DNA from: Rhodospirillaceae bacterium
GTDB lineage: Bacteria > Pseudomonadota > Alphaproteobacteria > UBA11136
Assembly (NCBI GenBank): GCA_018663165.1
Contig: JABJES010000237.1
Coordinates: 1-14,559 of the forward strand
Direction: 5' to 3'
Length of the DNA: 14,559 nucleotides
The notes beneath the pieces were generated by a model. That model did no database searches. It was not told the origin of the DNA and worked only from the letters and a program-made list of their open reading frames with translations. Positions 7,959 to 14,559 of the stretch are shown piece by piece. Both the position numbers and the translations under genes were made by a program. Every line of letters begins with the position of its first letter. The stretch's first letter is position 1.

Positions 7959-9830
7959 ATGGGATTCACCCCTGAATTTCTGGATGAACTGAGGCATCGT
8001 GTGCCTCTGGCCGACGTGGTTTCGCGGCGCGTAAAGCTGACCAAGCGGGGTCGCGAATTCCTCGGTCTGTGCCCCTTTCATAATGAAAAGTCGCCATCCT
8101 TCACGGTCAACGAGGAAAAGGCCTTTTTCCACTGTTTTGGCTGTGGCGCCCATGGCGACATTATTGAATTCATGATGCGCAGCGAAGGGCTGACCTTTCC
8201 CGAAACGGTTGAGCGGCTTGCCGCCCAGGCCGGTATGGAAGTGCCCGTGGCCTCGAGTGAGGAGCGCGATGCGGCCAAACAACGCCATGATCTGCAAAGC
8301 GTCATGGAAACGGCCTGTGCCTGGTTTGAGGCCAGCTTGAGCGGTGCGGGCGGCGGCCATGCGCGGCAATATTTTGACAATCGGGGACTGGACGGCGAGA
8401 CCATCGCCCGCTTTCGACTTGGTTTTGCGTCAGATTCCCGCACGGCATTGAAAGAAGCCCTGATTTCGAAGGGAATTCCAGAGGAGATGCTGGTTACAAC
8501 CGGGCTCCTGATTCGCCCGGAGGATGGGCGCGAGACCTATGACCGCTTTCGCGACCGGGTCATCTTTCCAATCACCGATCCTCGGGGCCGGGTAATCGCC
8601 TTCGGCGGTCGCGCACTTGGCGATGCCAAGGCCAAATATCTCAATTCTCCGGAAACGCCGCTGTTTTCCAAAGGCCGCATGCTTTATGCCTTCGCTCAGG
8701 CCCGCCAGCCCATGTTCGATAGTGGCACGGCGCTGGTTACCGAAGGCTATATGGATGTGATCGCCCTCCATAAGGCCGGATTTAAAGCCGCCGTAGCGCC
8801 GCTGGGAACGGCTCTGACCGAAGACCAGATGCGTCTGTTATGGCGGGTGGTGGACGAACCAATTCTTTGTTTTGACGGCGATACAGCGGGAGGTCGCGCT
8901 GCTGCGCGTGCCGCCGAACGCGCTCTGCCGATGCTGGTGCCCGGTAAGTCCCTTCGTTTTGCCTCCCTGCCTGCAGGCGAGGACCCGGACAGCCTGATTG
9001 TCCGCGAAGGTGCCGATGCCATGGCCAAGGTCATCGCTGCGGCGCGGCCCCTTTCCGACATGATCTGGGAAATTGAAACCGCCGGACACCCCCTTGATAC
9101 GCCTGAGCGCCGGGCTCATCTTGAAAAACGTCTCGAAGACCGGGTGCGTCAGATCAGTGACCGCAAGGTCCAGGACCAGTATCTCCGCCACTTCAAGGAC
9201 CGCCTGTGGACGGCCTTTCATGCCCGTAAGCAATCCAAGCAATCGCAACCGGGCTTTGGTCGCGGCTCACGGGAGCCGATTGCCGGTGCCGTTTATGCCG
9301 GGGCACCGGGTGCTGGTGCCAAGGCGCGGACCGACCCCCGGCTTTTGTGGCAAAAGATCCTTTTGGCGACGGTTATTAACCATCCCGACATGATTGGGGA
9401 GATTGGCGAGGAACTCGGTTCTCTCGACTTTTCGTCCTCCGAGCTTGACAAACTTCGTCAAGAAACCTTACAGCTTTCCGGGGTTTGCGATCTTGACAAG
9501 GAGACTTTGGCGCGCCACCTGAAAGAGCAAGGGTTTGAGACTCTCCTTGGGGATGTATTGAGCCGTGATATTTTCATGCATGCGCCCTTTGCCCGTGAAG
9601 GCATGGAGCCGGGCGATGTCCGAGCCGGTTGGGCGGAGGCATATTCCCGTTATTGTGAATTACCGATTTTAAAGGCGGATCTCAAGGCAGCGGCAAGGGC
9701 GTTTGCCGAACATAGTTCGAGCGAAAAAAATGACCGGCTGAAAAGCCTGAAAGAACAAGAAATACGAACCGCATCGGCCAATGGCGAGACGCAAGATCCG
9801 GTCGAAGTGAGTGCAGTGAAATTAGCATGA
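7959..9830 (+). CDS. dnaG: DNA primase DnaG
   Basis: DnaG makes the RNA primers for lagging-strand synthesis, working with the DnaB helicase at the fork. The 623-residue product has three parts. The N-terminal CHC2 zinc domain has C38-P-F-H41 and C59-F-G-C62. The catalytic core has RFRDRVIFPI and GGRALGDAKAKYLNSPETPLF. Its Toprim fold carries E262 in TEGYMD and D306/D308 in CFDGDTAG. The weakly conserved C-terminal helicase-binding domain spans about 440-600. The ATG at 7959 is fixed on the 5' side by an in-frame TAA immediately before it; an AAAGG lies about 14 bases upstream, so the ribosome site is weak. It is followed after 94 bases by rpoD. No broken motif seen. Confidence 0.98.
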   Translation: MGFTPEFLDELRHRVPLADVVSRRVKLTKRGREFLGLCPFHNEKSPSFTVNEEKAFFHCFGCGAHGDIIEFMMRSEGLTFPETVERLAAQAGMEVPVASSEERDAAKQRHDLQSVMETACAWFEASLSGAGGGHARQYFDNRGLDGETIARFRLGFASDSRTALKEALISKGIPEEMLVTTGLLIRPEDGRETYDRFRDRVIFPITDPRGRVIAFGGRALGDAKAKYLNSPETPLFSKGRMLYAFAQARQPMFDSGTALVTEGYMDVIALHKAGFKAAVAPLGTALTEDQMRLLWRVVDEPILCFDGDTAGGRAAARAAERALPMLVPGKSLRFASLPAGEDPDSLIVREGADAMAKVIAAARPLSDMIWEIETAGHPLDTPERRAHLEKRLEDRVRQISDRKVQDQYLRHFKDRLWTAFHARKQSKQSQPGFGRGSREPIAGAVYAGAPGAGAKARTDPRLLWQKILLATVINHPDMIGEIGEELGSLDFSSSELDKLRQETLQLSGVCDLDKETLARHLKEQGFETLLGDVLSRDIFMHAPFAREGMEPGDVRAGWAEAYSRYCELPILKADLKAAARAFAEHSSSEKNDRLKSLKEQEIRTASANGETQDPVEVSAVKLA

Positions 9831-9872
9831 CGAAAGTTTGTGTATAACGAATGAGGTTACACGGTGGAATGT

Positions 9873-9902
9873 CGGAGCGATTCCCCGCTCCGGATTTTCT
9901 TT
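9873..9902 (+). terminator. Hairpin between dnaG and rpoD, possible weak terminator
   Basis: CGGAGCG (9873-9879), a 6-base loop, and CGCTCCG (9886-9892) form a perfect 7-bp GC-rich stem followed by GATTTTCTTT. The T-run is interrupted, so it may only partly terminate dnaG transcription, or act as a processing or stabilising hairpin in the rpoD leader. It ends about 22 bases before the rpoD start codon. Confidence 0.5.
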
Positions 9903-9924
9903 GCCGGGTTAAGAGGTAGAATTT

Positions 9925-11964
9925 ATGGCGACGAAAACAGCTAGTACGGCAGAAGTGGCTGAACCCACCCGGGAGCAGTCAGATGGCCCCCTTATGGATG
10001 GGGTGAGCGCAGCCGTGAAGAAGATGGTTGCGAAGGGTAAAGAGCGCGGCTACGTCACCTATGACGAAGTCAATGCCGCCTTGCCCTCGGAACAGGTTAC
10101 CTCCGAGCAGATCGAGGACACCATGACCCAGCTCTCGGAGATGGGAATCAATGTTATCGACAGCGAAGATGCGGATGATGCGACACCTGCATCGACGACT
10201 GAAGGGACGACGGAAAAAGAGGGCACGCCAGCGAAAGCCAAGGCTGGCTATGATGATGCAGAGCTTGGCCGTACCGACGATCCCGTGCGCATGTATCTGC
10301 GCGAGATGGGTAGCGTTGAGTTGCTTTCGCGCCAAGGCGAAATTTCCATTGCCAAGCGGATTGAGGCCGGTCGGGAAAAGATGATCGGTGCGATCTGCGA
10401 GAGTCCCCTGACAATTCGGGCGATTGTTCACTGGCATGATGCATTGGCCGAGGGCCGGATGCTGTTGCGTGATATCATCGATCTTGAAGCCACCTATGGC
10501 GGCGGACCCGATGGTGTGCCCGACCGCTCTCAGGCGATTCTTGATCAGGTCGCGGCGGAAGAGGCCGGTGAAACAGAAACTGAAGAAACATCTGGCGCGG
10601 CGACCGAAGGTTCGGAAAAAGAAGAAGAGAAAAAGGAAGAGGATAAAAGCGGCGCTGAGGCCAGCAGCGACGATAGCGATGACGACGAGAATGTGGGCAT
10701 GTCTCTGGCTACTCTGGAACAGACGTTGATGCCCGACGTTATCGAAACTTTTGAGAAGATTGCCGCCGAGTACAAAAAGCTGCACAAGCTTCAGGACCAG
10801 CGCATCGCCGCCCATAAGGATGGCACGCCTCTGCCCCCGGCGACCGAGAAACGCTATGAAAAGCTCAAGCATGGGCTGATCGATTTGATGGAAAATGTCC
10901 ATCTCAACAATCCTCGTATTGAGCAACTGGTTGACCAGCTTTATGGGTTGAACCGACGTCTCGTCGGCCTTGAGGGCAAGCTGATGCGCCTGGCCACCGA
11001 TAGCGGTGTGAAAAGGCCCGATTTTCTTGAGCAGTATTTTGGCCATGAGGTGGATCCAAAATGGTTCAAAGCATTGGCCAAGCTGTCTGGTCGCGGCTGG
11101 AAGAAGTTCACCAGCCAAAAAGAAGAAGACGCGCTGGCGCTTCGCGAGTCGATCGCCGATATCACTGTCGCCTCGGGGCTGGAGATCAGTGAATTCCGGC
11201 GTATTGTCGGGACCGTTCAAGAAGGTGAGAGAGAAGCCAATCAAGCCAAGAAGGAAATGGTTGAGGCCAATCTCCGTCTGGTGATCTCGATCGCCAAGAA
11301 ATACACCAATCGTGGGCTGCAATTTCTCGACCTGATTCAGGAAGGCAATATTGGCCTGATGAAGGCGGTGGATAAATTCGAATATCGCCGCGGTTACAAG
11401 TTCTCTACCTATGCCACCTGGTGGATCCGCCAGGCGATCACCCGCTCTATCGCCGATCAGGCGCGCACCATCCGTATTCCTGTGCACATGATTGAGACGA
11501 TCTCGAAACTGGTGCGCACCTCGCGCCAGATGCTGCACGAGATCGGCCGTGAACCTCAGCCAGAGGAACTGGCCGAGAAGCTCGGCATGCCGTTGGAAAA
11601 GGTACGCAAGGTTCTTAAAATCGCCAAGGAGCCAATCTCTCTTGAGACTCCCATCGGCGACGAAGAAGACAGCCATCTCGGCGACTTCATCGAAGACAAG
11701 AACGCCATTCTGCCGATCGACGCGGCCATACAGGGTAATCTGCGTGAGACCACGACACGGGTTCTTTCAACCCTTACGCCGCGCGAAGAGCGCGTGCTCC
11801 GCATGCGGTTCGGTATTGGCATGAATACCGATCACACCCTGGAAGAAGTTGGCCAGCAGTTTTCGGTAACCCGCGAGCGAATACGTCAGATCGAAGCCAA
11901 GGCCCTGCGCAAGCTCAAGCATCCGAGCCGGTCGCGCAAGCTTAGAAGCTTCCTTGATACTTAA
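9925..11964 (+). CDS. rpoD: RNA polymerase housekeeping sigma factor RpoD (sigma-70)
   Basis: The primary sigma factor directs RNA polymerase to most promoters. The 679-residue product shows region 1.1 (about 28-80), region 1.2 (DPVRMYLREMGSVELLSRQGEI, about 119-140), and the large non-conserved region up to about 430. Region 2 follows: NLRLVISIAKKY, DLIQEGNIGLMKAVDKF, and the -10-recognition/melting segment KFSTYATWWIRQAITR at 492-507. Region 3 starts after about 520. Region 4 has LTPREERVLRMRFG and the -35-binding helix-turn-helix EEVGQQFSVTRERIRQIEAKALRKL (about 640-664). Residues 211-257 are an unusually acidic Glu/Asp/Lys/Ser linker. The ATG has an AGAGG about 8 bases upstream. A hairpin lies upstream and a strong terminator downstream. 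Confidence 0.98.
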   Translation: MATKTASTAEVAEPTREQSDGPLMDGVSAAVKKMVAKGKERGYVTYDEVNAALPSEQVTSEQIEDTMTQLSEMGINVIDSEDADDATPASTTEGTTEKEGTPAKAKAGYDDAELGRTDDPVRMYLREMGSVELLSRQGEISIAKRIEAGREKMIGAICESPLTIRAIVHWHDALAEGRMLLRDIIDLEATYGGGPDGVPDRSQAILDQVAAEEAGETETEETSGAATEGSEKEEEKKEEDKSGAEASSDDSDDDENVGMSLATLEQTLMPDVIETFEKIAAEYKKLHKLQDQRIAAHKDGTPLPPATEKRYEKLKHGLIDLMENVHLNNPRIEQLVDQLYGLNRRLVGLEGKLMRLATDSGVKRPDFLEQYFGHEVDPKWFKALAKLSGRGWKKFTSQKEEDALALRESIADITVASGLEISEFRRIVGTVQEGEREANQAKKEMVEANLRLVISIAKKYTNRGLQFLDLIQEGNIGLMKAVDKFEYRRGYKFSTYATWWIRQAITRSIADQARTIRIPVHMIETISKLVRTSRQMLHEIGREPQPEELAEKLGMPLEKVRKVLKIAKEPISLETPIGDEEDSHLGDFIEDKNAILPIDAAIQGNLRETTTRVLSTLTPREERVLRMRFGIGMNTDHTLEEVGQQFSVTRERIRQIEAKALRKLKHPSRSRKLRSFLDT

Positions 11965-11987
11965 GATTTGAGGGATTTTTTTAAGAG

Positions 11988-12024
11988 GGCCGGAAATCAG
12001 AGAGCAGGGTTTCCGGCCTTTTTT
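11988..12024 (+). terminator. Intrinsic terminator of rpoD
   Basis: GGCCGGAAA (11988-11996) and TTTCCGGCC (12010-12018) form a perfect 9-bp stem around a 13-base loop, followed directly by six T (12019-12024). It begins 23 bases after the rpoD stop and lies between rpoD and the tRNA gene. Confidence 0.92.
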
Positions 12025-12044
12025 ATGTCATCAGCCCCCTATAA

Positions 12045-12121
12045 GGGCCCGTAGTTCAGTTGGTTAGAACACGCCGCTCATAACGGTGTTGTCGCAGGTT
12101 CGAGTCCTGCCGGGCCCACCA
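12045..12121 (+). tRNA. tRNA with CAT anticodon, probably tRNA-Ile2 (lysidine type)
   Basis: A complete 77-base cloverleaf with CCA encoded. The acceptor stem is GGGCCCG/CGGGCCC and the D stem is GTTC/GAAC. The anticodon stem is CGCCG/CGGTG with one G-T pair and loop CTCATAA, so the anticodon CAT is at 12079-12081. The variable loop is TTGTC, the T arm GCAGG-TTCGAGT-CCTGC, and the discriminator A. The first pair G-C excludes the usual initiator C-A mismatch, leaving elongator Met or the Ile2 tRNA whose C34 becomes lysidine through TilS. I favour Ile2 from memory of similar GGGCCCG tRNAs in alphaproteobacteria; sequence alone does not prove it. The D stem is normally GCTC/GAGC; here both strands have changed together and pairing is kept. 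Confidence 0.95.
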
Positions 12122-12196
12122 ATCTTTTCAATAGGTTATGAAGTGCGCCGCCAAAGGCGATGTTGCCCTGGTTTTTATTCAGCTCCCGTTCATCAG

Positions 12197-12213
12197 TTTA
12201 GATATATTCTAAA
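12197..12213. promoter_or_regulatory. Irr-box (ICE)-like palindrome upstream of peroxiredoxin gene
   Basis: TTTAGATATATTCTAAA is a 17-base dyad. The alphaproteobacterial iron-control element bound by Irr is, as I recall it, TTTAGAA-N3-TTCTAAA; 13 of the 14 half-site bases match, the exception being T at position 7. It contains a -10-like TATATT (12203-12208) and lies 45 bases before the chosen peroxiredoxin start. A second -10-like TATAAA occurs at 12233-12238. Irr binding is inferred only from the motif. Confidence 0.45.
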
Positions 12214-12257
12214 AAAATGAGTATCACATTGATATAAACTAAAATAGGATGAGGTAT

Positions 12258-12800
12258 ATGAGCAAGCAGAGAGTTCCAGAGGCCGGTTTCAAGACCCGTG
12301 TGCGTAACGACGCGCTTGAGGGCGACAATCCCTTCGAGTGGAAGGACTTGACCAGCGCCGATATTTTTAGCGGCAAACGGGTGGTTGTTTTTTCACTCCC
12401 CGGTGCCTTTACGCCGACCTGTTCGACCAGCCATCTGCCGCGCTATGAGGAGCTCTTTGAGAAGTTCAAAGCTTTGGGCGTCGATCAGGTGATCTGCCTC
12501 TCGGTCAACGATGCCTTTGTCATGTTCCAGTGGGGCAAGGCCCAGGGTGCGGACAAGGTTTTTCTGTTGCCTGACGGCAATGGCGAGTTCACCCGCAAGA
12601 TGGGTATGCTGGTCGACAAGTCCAATCTCGGCTTCGGCATGCGGTCCTGGCGTTATTCCATGGTCGTTAATGACGGCGAAATCGAAAAGATGTTCGTCGA
12701 AGAGGGCTTCATGGACAATTGCCCGGATGATCCGTTTGAGGTTTCCGACGCCGACACCATGCTGGCCCATCTCGAAGAAGCGGCAAAGGCGGTGACTTAA
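12258..12800 (+). CDS. Peroxiredoxin, Prx5 type (AhpC/TSA-redoxin fold)
   Basis: A thiol peroxidase that reduces hydrogen peroxide and organic hydroperoxides in the cytoplasm. The 180-residue product has FSLPGAFTPTCSTSHLPRY with the peroxidatic Cys55 in the T-x-x-C motif. Next come SVNDAFVM, DGNGEF and SWRYSM with the likely active-site Arg132, and a C-terminal DPFEVSDADTML. It closely resembles the peroxiredoxin half of Prx-glutaredoxin hybrids (Chromatium and Haemophilus type) but has no glutaredoxin domain. C80 and C155 are further cysteines. I chose the ATG at 12258: AGGA (12246-12249) is 8 bases upstream. The ATG at 12249 would have its AGG adjacent and no room for a ribosome site. It is a single-gene unit with its own terminator and an Irr-box-like palindrome upstream. 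Confidence 0.93.
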   Translation: MSKQRVPEAGFKTRVRNDALEGDNPFEWKDLTSADIFSGKRVVVFSLPGAFTPTCSTSHLPRYEELFEKFKALGVDQVICLSVNDAFVMFQWGKAQGADKVFLLPDGNGEFTRKMGMLVDKSNLGFGMRSWRYSMVVNDGEIEKMFVEEGFMDNCPDDPFEVSDADTMLAHLEEAAKAVT

Positions 12801-12836
12801 TCGTCTGCCTCTAAAGTGCTGATCTTTAATTAATGG

Positions 12837-12876
12837 AACCCGTCCCTGCAATCGCTGTGGGGGCGGGTTTCTTTTT
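12837..12876 (+). terminator. Intrinsic terminator of the peroxiredoxin gene
   Basis: AACCCGTCCC (12837-12846) pairs with GGGGCGGGTT (12860-12869) in a 10-bp stem with one G-T pair and a 13-base loop, followed by TCTTTTT. It begins 37 bases after the stop codon. Confidence 0.88.
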
Positions 12877-12942
12877 ATCGGGACTGGATTTGGCCTGCTG
12901 ATTAGGAGACAATAATTTTTCTGTGGATCGGCGGGGGAGAGC

Positions 12943-13482
12943 ATGAAACATCCAGCGGCATATGTTCAGTTATTGCGTTGGGCGCGGATTCTCTTTGTCG
13001 CGACCCTGGCCCTGTTCTTTTCCCTTGTCGCCTTTGGCAACATCACGACGCCGGGCATAAATTTTCCTTTTATCAAACATGTGCTCGATATGGATACGCT
13101 TTTCAGCGGATCAGAGCTGACCTGGCGGGCTATTCACACACCAGCTCTGCATCTCGCTGCTTTCTGTCTCATTGTCGCCTGGCAGGTGGCCTGCGCCGGT
13201 TTGCTGTGGTGCGGTGCGCTTCAAATGGTGCGAGCGCGCCATGGCTCCGGGCAGGCATTCGAATCGGCAAAAATTTTAGCATTGGCCGGGCTTGGCGCAG
13301 GCTTCTTGCTTTATGGCGCCGGTTTTCTGGTGATCGGCGGGGAATGGTTCTCTATGTGGCAATCAAAGACCTGGAATGGGCAGTCTTCGGCTCATATCTT
13401 TCTGACATTCATTGGATTGGTATTGATTTTCCTCGTCCAGGGTGAGCCCGAGATAGAGCCGATGAAAGGTAAAAACAGATGA
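12943..13482 (+). CDS. DUF2165 family inner-membrane protein
   Basis: A 179-residue integral membrane protein of unknown function, matching DUF2165 in length and motifs. Four hydrophobic segments lie at about 15-32, 68-93, 111-132 and 150-166. Conserved family features are a charged RWARI before the first helix, FGNITTPGINFPFIKHVLDMDT in the first loop, WRAI, and GGEWFSMWQSKTWNGQ between helices 3 and 4. The ATG has GGGGGAG about 4 bases upstream. It follows the peroxiredoxin terminator, so transcription starts afresh in 12877-12942; an AATAAT (12911-12916) is a possible -10 but its -35 spacing is short. Its TGA overlaps the ATG of the next gene (ATGA, 13479-13482). Family likely; function not known. 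Confidence 0.88.
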   Translation: MKHPAAYVQLLRWARILFVATLALFFSLVAFGNITTPGINFPFIKHVLDMDTLFSGSELTWRAIHTPALHLAAFCLIVAWQVACAGLLWCGALQMVRARHGSGQAFESAKILALAGLGAGFLLYGAGFLVIGGEWFSMWQSKTWNGQSSAHIFLTFIGLVLIFLVQGEPEIEPMKGKNR

Positions 13483-14330
13483 ATTCCAGTAACGGCTATG
13501 AAATTCGCATTGCGACCCGGACGGAACTGGATATCGTGATCGACTGGGCGGCCGATGAGGGCTGGAATCCCGGCATTGATGATGGCGACTGTTTTTATGC
13601 CGCTGATCCACAAGGCTATCTTGTCGGTTGTCTGAAGGATGCGCCGGTCGCCTATATCTCGGTCGTTCGCTATGGCGAGAGCTTCGGTTTTCTTGGTCTT
13701 TATATCGTTCACCCGGACCATCGGGGGAAGGGCTATGGGCTGCAAATCTGGAATGCCGGGATTGAAAGTCTTGGCAGACGGATCGTCGGTCTTGATGGTG
13801 TGCTCGCAGAGCAGGGAAATTACGCCAAATCCGGGTTTAATCTGGTGCAGCGGAATATCCGTTTTGGCGGCCGTGTTGACGTGGCTACCCCCGATGATGC
13901 GGGCCTTATCCCTATTGAGGACGATATTCTCAATGATGTTCTTGCCTATGACCGTCCCTTTTTCGCCGATGACCGTGCGGCGTTTCTGCGTTGCTGGCTG
14001 CAGCCGGGGAAACGTCAAGGACTGGCCTTGGTCCGTGACGGTATGATAGCGGGATATGGCGTTATTCGTCGTTGTCGCGAAGGGTTCAAGATCGGCCCTT
14101 TGTTTGCCGATGACGAGAAAGGCGCAGATATTCTGTTCCAGGGTCTTGCGGCAAAGGCCGGCAGCGGGATGATCTATCTTGACCCTCCAGAACCCAATGC
14201 TCCTGCAATTGCTCTGGCCGCGCGCTATGGGTTGGAGCCGGTTTTTGAAACGGCGCGTATGTATAAAAACGGCCAGCCCGATTTGCCGACGGCGCGGACT
14301 TTCGGCATAACGACCTTTGAGCTGGGTTAG
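13479..14330 (+). CDS. GNAT-family N-acetyltransferase with C-terminal second domain
   Basis: A 283-residue cytoplasmic protein. The N-terminal GNAT domain (about 8-128) has the acetyl-CoA-binding motif A, GLYIVHPDHRGKGYGLQIW, with the pyrophosphate loop R82-G-K-G-Y-G87. The C-terminal part (about 135-283) resembles the extra domain of YitH/Acetyltransf_18-type proteins, ending in IYLDPPEPNAPAIALAARYGLEPVFETARMYKNG, a typical second GNAT-like half. The acceptor cannot be told from sequence. The start overlaps the DUF2165 stop by ATGA, so the two are very likely translationally coupled. No terminator is visible between it and the next gene. Confidence 0.9.
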   Translation: MNSSNGYEIRIATRTELDIVIDWAADEGWNPGIDDGDCFYAADPQGYLVGCLKDAPVAYISVVRYGESFGFLGLYIVHPDHRGKGYGLQIWNAGIESLGRRIVGLDGVLAEQGNYAKSGFNLVQRNIRFGGRVDVATPDDAGLIPIEDDILNDVLAYDRPFFADDRAAFLRCWLQPGKRQGLALVRDGMIAGYGVIRRCREGFKIGPLFADDEKGADILFQGLAAKAGSGMIYLDPPEPNAPAIALAARYGLEPVFETARMYKNGQPDLPTARTFGITTFELG

Positions 14331-14344
14331 GCCTGAACTTTCCT

Positions 14345-14350
14345 TATAAT
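14345..14350 (+). promoter_or_regulatory. Possible -10 element before the DsbA-like gene
   Basis: A perfect TATAAT lies about 38 bases before the ATG at 14388, in the 57-base gap after the GNAT gene. No convincing -35 is found 16-18 bases upstream, so this is weak evidence for a separate promoter. Confidence 0.25.
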
Positions 14351-14387
14351 TATCTCGTCTTGATCAACCTTTGAAATACACAGGCAG

Positions 14388-14559
14388 ATGCCTCAAAACG
14401 CTTTAAATACGCCGCTGAAAATTGTTTATTTCTCCGACATTCTCTGTGTCTGGGCCTATTTCGCCCAAGTTCGGCTTGATGAGTTGAAGGCGCAATTCGG
14501 CGACACGATTGCGCTCGACTATGCCTTTATTCCTCTGTTTGGGGATACGGCGGGGAAAA
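14388..14559 (+). CDS. DsbA-like thioredoxin-fold protein, 5' part only
   Basis: The first 57 codons are present; the gene runs off the right edge. MPQNALNTPLKIVYFSDILC gives the first beta strand and active-site start of the DsbA/FrnE/2-hydroxychromene-2-carboxylate isomerase superfamily, followed by an amphipathic helix (RLDELKAQFGD) and the second strand. At the usual CxxC position the sequence is C20-V-W-A23, so the second cysteine is missing. This argues against a standard disulfide oxidase and for a glutathione-linked or other single-cysteine role. There is no signal peptide, suggesting a cytoplasmic protein. The ATG has a modest AGG 3 bases upstream. It shares orientation with the GNAT gene and may be in the same unit. 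Superfamily good; subfamily undecided because the rest is missing. Confidence 0.75.
   Translation, partial: MPQNALNTPLKIVYFSDILCVWAYFAQVRLDELKAQFGDTIALDYAFIPLFGDTAGK

Noticed and set aside
9843..9848. TATAAC as a -10 element for rpoD
   Set aside because: No -35 element is found at 16-18 bases upstream and no other supporting signal is visible.
9979..11676. A 565-codon open frame on the minus strand opposite rpoD
   Set aside because: It lies wholly inside rpoD, its translation is rich in Leu, His, Phe and Gln with no recognisable domain, and long antisense frames are expected from the codon bias of a GC-rich gene. The rpoD reading is certain.
12138..12212. A 24-codon ORF between the tRNA and the peroxiredoxin gene
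   Set aside because: Its AGG is only 2 bases before the ATG, it runs into the Irr-like palindrome, and the peptide shows no recognisable feature.

Overview
The window reads as a conserved housekeeping region from an alphaproteobacterial chromosome. A Rhodospirillales-type lineage is a guess. The support is the gene order greA, carB, carA facing away from a GatB/YqeY-domain gene, dnaG and rpoD, together with an ELM1-family gene, a DUF2165 membrane protein and protein sequences of alphaproteobacterial type. Base composition is moderately GC-rich and even, and I see no insertion sequence, integrase, phage gene, CRISPR array or other sign of transfer.

Left half, minus strand. Reading leftwards from about 7116: carA and carB overlap by 8 bases and encode the two subunits of glutamine-dependent carbamoyl-phosphate synthetase, which feeds arginine and pyrimidine synthesis. 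greA follows with its own good sigma-70-type promoter just after the carB stop. Next come an exported 5'-nucleotidase-type metallophosphatase and, 6 bases further on, an ELM1-family (DUF1022) gene that runs off the window's left edge.

Centre. The 278-base divergent gap between carA and the GatB/YqeY gene carries a plausible carA promoter and a small hairpin. It is followed on the plus strand by the GatB/YqeY gene, dnaG (primase) and rpoD (housekeeping sigma factor). This resembles the macromolecular-synthesis cluster, with the GatB/YqeY gene in the place held by rpsU in enterobacteria. A strong intrinsic terminator ends rpoD, and a tRNA gene with anticodon CAT follows 20 bases later.

Right end, plus strand. 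A Prx5-type peroxiredoxin has a palindrome upstream resembling an Irr iron-control element, and its own terminator downstream. Then comes a start/stop-overlapping pair, a DUF2165 four-helix membrane protein and a two-domain GNAT acetyltransferase. Last is the start of a DsbA-like thioredoxin-fold protein whose active site is C-V-W-A instead of CxxC.

I found no convincing undescribed multi-gene system. The points most worth a second look are the Irr-box-like palindrome, the CxxA active site at the right edge, the ELM1 gene behind the nucleotidase, the DxY substitution in the nucleotidase, and the hairpins around rpoD.
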